A stretch of DNA of 11,326 bases from CAIMZW01 sp037133095. Lineage in GTDB: Bacteria > Actinomycetota > Actinomycetes > Nanopelagicales > Nanopelagicaceae. Within the stretch, counting starts at the first letter, position 1; every line of letters starts with the position of its first letter. Location: contig JBAXOT010000039.1 in assembly GCA_037133095.1 (NCBI GenBank), positions 1 to 11,326 of the forward strand. Reading direction: 5' to 3'. The notes beneath the pieces are model-generated. The model saw only the letters and a list, made by a program, of their open reading frames with translations. It did not search any database and was not told the origin of the DNA. This document shows positions 5,951 to 11,326 of this stretch, in pieces. Made by a program: the position numbers and the translations under genes.

Positions 5951-7423
5951 TCAGGCAACTTCGTTAATGGATCGTGGGGGCACAAAGTATTTCTTCCCGC
6001 TCGGCGAAATCCACTGGCAAGAACCATCGGCAAAACTCTCTAGTTTCCAATCTCCATGGGTTTTGAGTCGGTGATGTCTTCGGCAAAGTAGCCCCAGGTT
6101 TTCTACAGATGTTTCGCCGCCTTGTTCCCAGGCGATCGCATGATCTATATCGGTAACGCGCGCAGGTTGTCGACAACCTGGGAATCGGCAAGTTCTGTCG
6201 CGGGCCATAAGAAAGTCAACAAGTGCTTGCGGGGGTTCATAAAATTGCCGTCCGTAATCAAGGAGCGCACCGGATAAGGGATCGGTGATAAATCTCCGCC
6301 ATTTTCCATCGGCGGCAAGTTCCCTCGCGATAGCAGCGGGGACTGCGCCGTATCCGGCGAGATGTCCAGGGTTTTCCGCAATGCCAAGAAGTGTAGGTAG
6401 GTCCATCGTCAGATTTAGAGTGATTGGTCGGCGATGGCTCATTCCTTCGGCTGGTGTGCTCTGGAGATAAGTATTTGCTAATTGAGTGAGGGCGTCTGCG
6501 CGAAATTGGTCGATTGTTGAGAGCGCTTTTGTATCCGTCTCCGTTGACGGTGAATTTACCTGAAATTCTTCTCGGTTCAACCGGGCCAATTTGTCGATGG
6601 CGAGCATGATGGTTTGCGCATCCGGAGCGGGCAATAGGGCCACGATTGTGGCCATCCCATTTGGTTCCGGATATAGATTAACTCTCCGACATTCTTGAGC
6701 TGATCGGACTGCCGCTTCAAATTCTTGCGGAGCAGTTGAGGCAACGAGATGCCGCACCTTATTTGCGATCTGAGCCGGGGTATGAAATTCGCAGTGCGCA
6801 AGGGCTTTGGCTTCGATATCTTCAAGCACCTCTTTGGGCAGGCCACGACGAATGATTTCGGCGCTTTCTCTCGCAATAACGGTGGCCGCAGCCGGTGAAA
6901 TCTCGCCCGCGGCAAGCGCCGAACACGTTGCGGGCAAATGATTTGTGAGAGTCCGGGCAACATCAATTCTGAGTTGTGCCGTATTTCCCGAGAGTCTCAA
7001 TGCGGCAGCCACTTCTTCGCGCTCAGCATCGTCAACGCCCGACCACATAGATTCACTTTCGGTTGGGTTCTCGCCCGCGACCGCGACGATCGCCTTCTGC
7101 ATCAAAGCCTGGAGCCAGCCGGTCTGCTTCTCTAAAGCGCTCAGATAATCGACCCGGCCGGCGCGATCCAGGGCGAATGGGTCAATATTGATCAACTCTG
7201 CGAGGACGTTAAGCCCAGCCACCTGGTTTAACAGCCGAACAACCTCTTCTTCGGTCGTGCGCGCGGCGGTGACATTTCGCGCGGCGGTGACATTTCGCGC
7301 GGCGGTGACATTTCGCGCGGCGGTGACATTTCGCGCGGCGGTGACATCTGGCGCAGCGCTCACATTCTGAGGCGAGGTCGACTCTTGCAGTGTGGCCGAT
7401 GCTGGTCGGGGTGTCGAGGTCAT
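5951..7423 (-). CDS. DUF222 / HNH endonuclease-domain protein (13E12 family)
   Basis: This 490-residue protein has a DUF222 domain (about 60-390) followed by an HNH nuclease motif (about 411-458). The HNH part shows Cys412 and Cys417 (CRFPGC), the DIDH motif with His428, Asn442, and CRRHH (Cys447, His450, His451), matching a zinc-supported ββα-metal fold. Such proteins occur in many copies in Actinobacteria and are thought to be mobile or selfish DNA endonucleases, but their role is unproven. The N-terminal about 58 residues are low-complexity and built from a repeated six-residue unit (AARNVT) encoded by an 18-bp array. The ATG at 7423 has GAAAGA about 8 nt upstream. It is divergent from the pirin gene and is followed by the 20-bp repeat array. 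Confidence 0.93.
   Translation of the reverse strand: MTSTPRPASATLQESTSPQNVSAAPDVTAARNVTAARNVTAARNVTAARNVTAARTTEEEVVRLLNQVAGLNVLAELINIDPFALDRAGRVDYLSALEKQTGWLQALMQKAIVAVAGENPTESESMWSGVDDAEREEVAAALRLSGNTAQLRIDVARTLTNHLPATCSALAAGEISPAAATVIARESAEIIRRGLPKEVLEDIEAKALAHCEFHTPAQIANKVRHLVASTAPQEFEAAVRSAQECRRVNLYPEPNGMATIVALLPAPDAQTIMLAIDKLARLNREEFQVNSPSTETDTKALSTIDQFRADALTQLANTYLQSTPAEGMSHRRPITLNLTMDLPTLLGIAENPGHLAGYGAVPAAIARELAADGKWRRFITDPLSGALLDYGRQFYEPPQALVDFLMARDRTCRFPGCRQPARVTDIDHAIAWEQGGETSVENLGLLCRRHHRLKTHGDWKLESFADGSCQWISPSGKKYFVPPRSINEVA
7261..7368. repeat. 18-bp tandem repeats inside the DUF222 gene
   Basis: The unit gcgcggcggtgacatttc (+ strand) starts at 7261, 7279, 7297 and 7315 in identical form, with a near-copy at 7333 and a degenerate copy at 7351. 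On the coding (-) strand it encodes repeats of AARNVT near residues 20-55. The unit length is a multiple of three, so gain or loss of copies keeps the reading frame. Identity of four copies implies recent duplication. Confidence 0.97.
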
Positions 7424-7584
7424 GACTGGAATCTTTCGCGCTACCTATGACAAAAGATCGCTTTCGCTGGGATGGGTTGTGGATATTGTTCGAAAGCGAA
7501 CGAGATCGGTGGTGGTGGATTGGGCAGCGAACGAGACCGGCGGCTTTGGAATAGAAATAGAGCGAGTTAGGTTCTACACTTTGC

Positions 7585-7604
7585 ATAGTTGAAAATTCAA
7601 CTAT
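7585..7604. promoter_or_regulatory. Perfect 9-bp palindrome, possible operator
   Basis: ATAGTTGAA (7585-7593) and TTCAACTAT (7596-7604) are perfect inverted repeats separated by AA. The size and close spacing are typical of a dimeric repressor operator. It lies in the divergent region between DUF222 and pirin, about 160 bp from either start. No T-run follows on either strand, so a terminator is less likely. Confidence 0.45.
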
Positions 7605-7645
7605 TAGTTTGAAAGAACCGCCTAAACCAGGAAAGAACCAGCCGA

Positions 7646-7715
7646 CGACGAACGACGAACGACGAACGACGAACGACGAACGACGAACGACGAACGACGG
7701 ATGACGGATGACGGA
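7646..7715. repeat. 7-bp tandem repeat array (10 copies)
   Basis: Seven exact copies of cgacgaa (7646-7694) are followed by cgacgga (7695-7701) and two copies of tgacgga (7702-7715), so one edge has diverged. The array ends about 30 bp before the pirin ribosome-binding site. Heptamer arrays of this kind resemble the short tandem repeats known from some cyanobacteria and are expected to vary in copy number by slipped-strand replication. Confidence 0.97.
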
Positions 7716-7746
7716 TGATGTGGGTGAGACCTCATCAGAGGAACCT

Positions 7747-7755
7747 AGGAAGAGG
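7747..7755 (+). promoter_or_regulatory. Ribosome-binding site that points to an ATA start for pirin
   Basis: AGGAAGAGG is the only strong Shine-Dalgarno sequence before the pirin gene. It ends 8 nt before the ATA at 7764-7766, the ideal distance for a start codon. The first standard in-frame start, TTG at 7797, is 41 nt away from it and has no site of its own. An in-frame stop (TAG, 7746-7748) overlaps it and bounds the possible N-terminus. Confidence 0.6.
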
Positions 7756-7796
7756 TAGGCCCAATACCCGCAGTAACTGTCAGTGACATCACGATT

Positions 7797-8885
7797 TTGC
7801 CACGCGTCATCGCCCCAATGGGGGCGCGCGCCCGCCGGATTAAGAGTATTACGACGGCTCCACAGGGATACGAGGGTGAAGGGTTTCCCGTTCGACGGGC
7901 ATTTGCCGGCGTGGACCTTATGGACCTCGACCCTTTCATTCATCTGGATCAAATGGGTGAAGTTGAGTACGCACCCGGAGAACCAAAGGGAACTCCTTGG
8001 CACCCGCATCGTGGTTTTGAAACCGTCACTTACATTATTGATGGAATTTTTGATCACAAAGATAACCACGGTGGCGGCGGAACCATCACCAACGGCGATA
8101 CCCAGTGGATGACCGCAGGGGCTGGAATTCTTCATATTGAAACACCACCGGAGCATTTAGTTATGAGTGGCGGGCTCTTCCATGGCTTTCAACTCTGGGT
8201 GAACTTACCGGCGGCCAAGAAATGGTCAAAGCCTACTTACCAAGATTTGCGCGCTCGCGATGTCGCACTTCTCTCGTCGGAAGATGGTGGCGCCCTAATT
8301 CGCATTATTGCTGGCGAGGTTGCGGGCCACGTTGGACCAGGTTCGACTCAAACTCCGATTACTTTGGTGCACGCAACCTTGCAACCAGGAGCCGAATTGC
8401 GTTTGCCTTGGAAGCACGACTACAACGCCTTGGTTTATACCTTGGCGGGTCGAGGTGCCGTAGGGGAATTGCGGCAACCAGTCGTCATGGGACAACTCGC
8501 TGTTATGACCGATGGCGACGTTTTGGTGATCCGCGCCGACGAAAGCCAAGAATCCCGATCACCCGAAATGGATATTCTGATTCTCGGTGGCCAACCCATC
8601 CAAGAGAGCGTGGCCTGGATGGGACCGTTCGTCATGAACACCAAAGCTGAAGTACTGCAGGCTTTTGAAGATTTCCAAAAAGGTCGACTGGGAACAATCC
8701 CAGTGCAGCACCCCACCGCAGAATCAGACCAAGCGAAAGCTCCCACGGCAGAATCGGACCAAGCGAAAGCCCTCACCGCAGAATCGGACCAAGCGAGAGA
8801 AAATCTAGCCAAGGTTGGCGCTTCAGAGGTGCTCAATGTTCACGGCGCCCCAACCACGGTGATAGAAAGCACGGAACGCGATTAA
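7797..8885 (+). CDS. Pirin family protein (bicupin)
   Basis: Pirins are cupin-fold metalloproteins; some oxidise quercetin-like substrates, others act as regulators, and bacterial ones often belong to redox-stress responses. From TTG 7797 the product is 362 residues. The metal site is complete: His69 and His71 in WHPHRGFET, His113 and Glu115 in GILHIE. The N-terminal cupin also has the strongly conserved DQMGEVEYAPGEPKGTP. The true start is probably the ATA at 7764: it follows a strong ribosome-binding site, and the added residues (IPAVTVSDITI before LPRV) resemble the N-terminus of other actinobacterial pirins as I remember them. The C-terminus has an unusual tail with three 10-residue repeats (PTAESDQAKA). 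The reductase gene follows 77 bp downstream on the same strand. Confidence 0.93.
   Translation: MPRVIAPMGARARRIKSITTAPQGYEGEGFPVRRAFAGVDLMDLDPFIHLDQMGEVEYAPGEPKGTPWHPHRGFETVTYIIDGIFDHKDNHGGGGTITNGDTQWMTAGAGILHIETPPEHLVMSGGLFHGFQLWVNLPAAKKWSKPTYQDLRARDVALLSSEDGGALIRIIAGEVAGHVGPGSTQTPITLVHATLQPGAELRLPWKHDYNALVYTLAGRGAVGELRQPVVMGQLAVMTDGDVLVIRADESQESRSPEMDILILGGQPIQESVAWMGPFVMNTKAEVLQAFEDFQKGRLGTIPVQHPTAESDQAKAPTAESDQAKALTAESDQARENLAKVGASEVLNVHGAPTTVIESTERD
8712..8801. repeat. 30-bp tandem repeats encoding the pirin tail
   Basis: Three 30-bp units begin at 8712, 8742 and 8772 and encode PTAESDQAKA, PTAESDQAKA and LTAESDQARE. The DNA copies differ by only a few bases, partly silent (GAATCA/GAATCG, ACC/ACG), so duplication is recent but followed by some drift. 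The unit keeps the reading frame. The repeats lie outside the cupin core, so copy number can change without harming the fold. Confidence 0.95.
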
Positions 8886-8962
8886 TAGATTTTCGACGTT
8901 CTTAACTAAAGTAATGATGGAAACCCGAACACCGACGATTAATTAACTCTGGAGCCGAAGCA

Positions 8963-10033
8963 ATGACGTCTCAACTCTTCACCCCACTCACGATTCGTGG
9001 CGTTGAATTTCGCAATCGAGCATGGGTAAGTCCAATGTGCCAATACTCGGCGGTTGATGGGGTGTCTGGACAATGGCACCAGGTGCATTTAGGTTCCTTC
9101 GCAACGGGCGGAACTGGTCTCATCATGGTTGAAGCTACTGGCGTCAATCCCGAAGGAAGAATCTCGGTTGCATGTCTTGGAATTTGGAACCAAGAGCAAG
9201 CGGACGCATTAAAACCCATTATCGATTTCGCACATTCGATGGGGACGAAAGTTGGGATTCAATTAGCCCACGCCGGTCGCAAGGGTTCGACTACTGCACC
9301 AGGCAGCGATCACCCCAATGCGACTGCAGAAGAAGGTGGTTGGCAAATAGTTGCGCCGAGTGCGATTGCCTTTCCAGGTTATCCAGAACCTCATGCTTTA
9401 ACTAAGGAAGAAATTCTGCAGGTCGTTCGAGATTTCGTATCGGCCGCGCTTCGTTCGCTTGAGGTCGGGTTTGATGTGCTGGAGATTCACGGCGCCCACG
9501 GTTATTTGATTCACGAATTTCTTTCGCCCTTGTCCAACACCAGGACTGACGAATATGGTGGCGATTTCACAGGTCGCACCAGATTGCTGCGCGAAATCGT
9601 TTCGGCGATTCGATCAGCCATTCCAGATTCAGTTCCTCTCTTCCTTCGCATCTCGGCAACCGATTGGGTGGATGGTGGTTGGGATCTCGAGCAATCGATT
9701 GAACTCATGAAAATTCTAAAAGAAGCAGGCGTTGATTTGGTCGACGTCTCTACCGGTGGCAATGTTGCTGGGGTGAAAATTCCAGTTGGCCCTGGCTATC
9801 AAGTTCCCATGGCGACTGCAATAAAAGAACAAACAGGAATTCTCACTTCTACGGTCGGGTTGATCACAGATCCAGTTCAAGCCGAGGAGATCCTCTCCAG
9901 TGGACAGGCCGATGCCATTTCTCTTGGCCGTGCATTCCTTCGCAATCCGCGCTGGCCGCTTTTTGCCGCCGAAACATTGGGCGACGTTATTGAATGGCCA
10001 AAGCAGTTGGAACGTGCTCGCACGGTTCACTAG
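8963..10033 (+). CDS. NADH:flavin oxidoreductase, old yellow enzyme (YqjM class)
   Basis: This FMN enzyme reduces activated C=C bonds, such as those of enones and quinone-like electrophiles, with NAD(P)H. The 356 residues match the YqjM-type subgroup: Cys26 and Tyr28 in SPMCQYS, which tune the flavin; Gln100 in VGIQLAHAGRK; the substrate-binding pair His176 and His179 plus Tyr181 in EIHGAHGYL; FLSPLSNTRTDEYGG; Arg229; and the phosphate-binding region ISLGRAFLRNPRWP. The C-terminal QLER (Arg351) corresponds to the arginine finger that reaches into the next subunit in this class. GGAG (8951-8954) lies 8 nt before the ATG. Adjacent to pirin on the same strand, it probably shares a redox or electrophile role. 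Confidence 0.95.
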   Translation: MTSQLFTPLTIRGVEFRNRAWVSPMCQYSAVDGVSGQWHQVHLGSFATGGTGLIMVEATGVNPEGRISVACLGIWNQEQADALKPIIDFAHSMGTKVGIQLAHAGRKGSTTAPGSDHPNATAEEGGWQIVAPSAIAFPGYPEPHALTKEEILQVVRDFVSAALRSLEVGFDVLEIHGAHGYLIHEFLSPLSNTRTDEYGGDFTGRTRLLREIVSAIRSAIPDSVPLFLRISATDWVDGGWDLEQSIELMKILKEAGVDLVDVSTGGNVAGVKIPVGPGYQVPMATAIKEQTGILTSTVGLITDPVQAEEILSSGQADAISLGRAFLRNPRWPLFAAETLGDVIEWPKQLERARTVH

Positions 10034-10050
10034 GTAGCCATAAGTACCGT

Positions 10051-10077
10051 TGGGGAATTATCTTTTGGAAATCCCCA
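10051..10077 (+). terminator. Possible terminator after the OYE gene
   Basis: TGGGGA (10051-10056) pairs with TCCCCA (10072-10077) around a 15-nt loop, 18 bp after the reductase stop. A further pair or two may form inside. The following bases (CTCGCTTCAATTTT) are only partly T-rich, so termination is uncertain. Confidence 0.35.
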
Positions 10078-10118
10078 CTCGCTTCAATTTTGACTGCCAT
10101 ATTGATTTTTTGTTCAGA

Positions 10119-10124
10119 TAAAGT
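10119..10124 (+). promoter_or_regulatory. Candidate -10 box for the mutase-like gene
   Basis: TAAAGT fits TANNNT and is separated by 6 nt from the GTG at 10131, so the transcript would begin at the start codon. TTGACT (10090-10095) matches a -35 box but the 23-bp spacing is too long. There is no Shine-Dalgarno sequence before the GTG. Confidence 0.4.
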
Positions 10125-10130
10125 GCCCTG

Positions 10131-11249
10131 GTGAAACGAGTCGCGATCGTTGGCAGTGGCCTTACTGGCGCTTCGGCGGCGCGCACTCTTGTGGATTCAG
10201 GCTATGACGTCACTGTCATCGAATCCCAAGCCACCTCGGGTGGCATGACTCAATGCGATCGCATGTCCGGCGTGATTTATGAAATCAGCGGTCCACATAT
10301 TTTTCACACGAACGACGTACAAGTTTGGAAATTAGTCTCCGGGCTCTGTGAATGGGTCGATTATCGACATCGAATTCTCACCGCACCTTATTCGCATGAG
10401 CGGGAATTAATGAGTTGGCCGCTTCAAGTTTCCGAATTGCGGCTGCTGCCGAACTGGGGGCAGATAGAAAGAGAATTAGCTAATAAACCGTCCGAGCCCC
10501 GAAGAGATTCGTTTTCCCAGTATTGCGTCGATCTCGTTGGTCCCACTCTTTATGATCTTTTCATCGGGCCATACACGCAAAAGCAATGGGGGATGGCGCC
10601 AGATTTGATCGGTGCTGAATGGGCACCACAGCGAATTGAACTCAGGACTGATGGCAATCTAGAGGCATTTAAGGATGCGCATCAAGGCTGGCCGGTTGGC
10701 GGTTATAGCAACCTCGTTGAACCGTTACTTTTTGGTTCCACCATTCAATATTCCGAAAGCGCTAGATCGACCTCCCACGATTGGGCGCAGTTCAATGCTG
10801 TCATATTGACCTGTGCTCTCGATGAATTCATGAATTTCTCGCTGGGTCACTTGCCATGGCGAGGGACGAGATTTGAACACCAACTCTATGAAGGAGTAGA
10901 TGGGACCATCCTTAACTCGGCGGCGCAGAACTACCCAGCCGCTGACGTCCCATTCACGAGGCGGACCGAACCCAAATGGTATGCCGGAGAGAATTGGCGC
11001 GCTGGCACCGTGGTGACCACGGAATACCCGGGGGAGTCAGACGCTCGTCACTACCCCATTTATGACCGAGCAGGCTTAAATCGTGATCTCTCGGATAATT
11101 ACAAGTCATTGGTGGAATCTTCCTTGCATATGCCCGTTGCCTTGGCGGGCCGACTTGCGACGTACTCCTACATAAATATGGATCAAGCAATTCGGCAAGG
11201 AATCAACGCTGCCAAATCCATCAAGCGGGCCCTGGGGCAGGTCGAGTAA
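10131..11249 (+). CDS. UDP-galactopyranose mutase-like flavoprotein
   Basis: UDP-galactopyranose mutase (Glf) is a flavin enzyme that converts UDP-galactopyranose to the furanose form for cell-surface glycans. This 372-residue protein has the family's length and landmarks: the FAD-binding GSGLTG (8-13), GPHIFHT (54-60), YTQKQWG (148-154), Arg172, TRR with Arg277, EYP (298-300), HYP (307-309) and GRLATYSYINMD (340-351). Two positions depart from characterised enzymes as I recall them: the Tyr before Phe180 is Ala179, and the Asp of YRYLDMD is Asn349. It may be a divergent mutase or a relative with another nucleotide-sugar substrate. The GTG start has no ribosome-binding site but a -10 box at leaderless distance. 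No glycan-synthesis genes are visible beside it; a 17-bp array follows the stop. Confidence 0.82.
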   Translation: MKRVAIVGSGLTGASAARTLVDSGYDVTVIESQATSGGMTQCDRMSGVIYEISGPHIFHTNDVQVWKLVSGLCEWVDYRHRILTAPYSHERELMSWPLQVSELRLLPNWGQIERELANKPSEPRRDSFSQYCVDLVGPTLYDLFIGPYTQKQWGMAPDLIGAEWAPQRIELRTDGNLEAFKDAHQGWPVGGYSNLVEPLLFGSTIQYSESARSTSHDWAQFNAVILTCALDEFMNFSLGHLPWRGTRFEHQLYEGVDGTILNSAAQNYPAADVPFTRRTEPKWYAGENWRAGTVVTTEYPGESDARHYPIYDRAGLNRDLSDNYKSLVESSLHMPVALAGRLATYSYINMDQAIRQGINAAKSIKRALGQVE

Positions 11250-11257
11250 CGAATACC

Positions 11258-11326
11258 GCGCTCTTCCCGAAAACGCGCTCTTCCCGAAAACGCGCTCTTC
11301 CCGAAAACGCGCTCTTCCCGAAAACG
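11258..11326. repeat. 17-bp tandem repeat array running off the window
   Basis: Four identical copies of gcgctcttcccgaaaac start at 11258, 11275, 11292 and 11309, and the first base of a fifth is the last base of the window. The array begins 8 bp after the stop of the mutase-like gene. The unit shows no internal palindrome longer than GCGC, and there are no spacers. Confidence 0.97.

Larger units (their letters stand above)
7424..7763. other. Divergent intergenic region with repeats and a palindrome
   Basis: This 340-bp region lies between the starts of the DUF222 gene and pirin. It contains CGCTTTCG (7459-7466) opposed to CGAAAGCG (7491-7498), a direct repeat AGCGAACGAGAYCGG at 7495-7509 and 7526-7540, a perfect palindrome at 7585-7604, a heptamer array at 7646-7715, and the pirin ribosome-binding site. 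I find no credible gene in it. The promoters of both flanking genes should be here, but I cannot place them with confidence; TACACT at 7575-7580 is one -10 candidate. Confidence 0.6.

Noticed and set aside
5589..6074. Open frame of 161 codons on the + strand across the 20-bp array
   Set aside because: It is antisense to two better genes, and its length comes partly from the stop-free repeats; it has no recognisable domain.
7209..8156. Open frame of 315 codons on the - strand across the heptamer array
   Set aside because: It is an off-frame shadow of the DUF222 and pirin genes, kept open by repeats that lack stops.

Overview
The window looks like a piece of an actinobacterial (Actinomycetota) chromosome of about 50% G+C by eye, lower than most members of the phylum. 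The evidence is the order ftsE-ftsX-S41 protease-smpB-ssrA, a DUF222/HNH (13E12-type) protein, a DUF6069-like membrane protein next to a MarR regulator, and several start codons placed for leaderless mRNAs. A free-living freshwater actinobacterium (acI/Nanopelagicales-like) would fit, but that assignment is inference.

Layout. Positions 1-325 hold no gene I can support. Positions 326-4384 form a core block on the + strand: ftsE, ftsX, a membrane-anchored C-terminal processing protease, smpB and the tmRNA gene ssrA, closed by a strong hairpin. FtsEX controls cell-wall hydrolysis at the septum, and the S41 protease probably works in the same envelope setting. SmpB and tmRNA together rescue stalled ribosomes.

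Positions 4393-7423 are on the - strand: a DUF6069-like membrane protein gene broken by one in-frame stop, its translationally coupled MarR-type regulator, a small unidentified membrane protein, and the DUF222/HNH gene. After a 340-bp divergent intergenic region, positions 7764-11249 return to the + strand with a pirin, an old-yellow-enzyme (YqjM class) reductase and a UDP-galactopyranose-mutase-like flavoprotein. Pirin and the reductase suit a redox or quinone/electrophile response. The mutase-like gene looks separate.

The most unusual feature is a cluster of five unrelated tandem-repeat arrays within 5.5 kb (5831-11326), with units of 20, 18, 7, 30 and 17 bp. Three are intergenic and two are in-frame within genes. 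The core block to the left has none. Other points of interest are a pirin gene whose ribosome-binding site and conserved N-terminus point to an ATA start, a one-stop pseudogene in an otherwise intact operon, and a mutase-like enzyme that lacks two conserved active-site residues.
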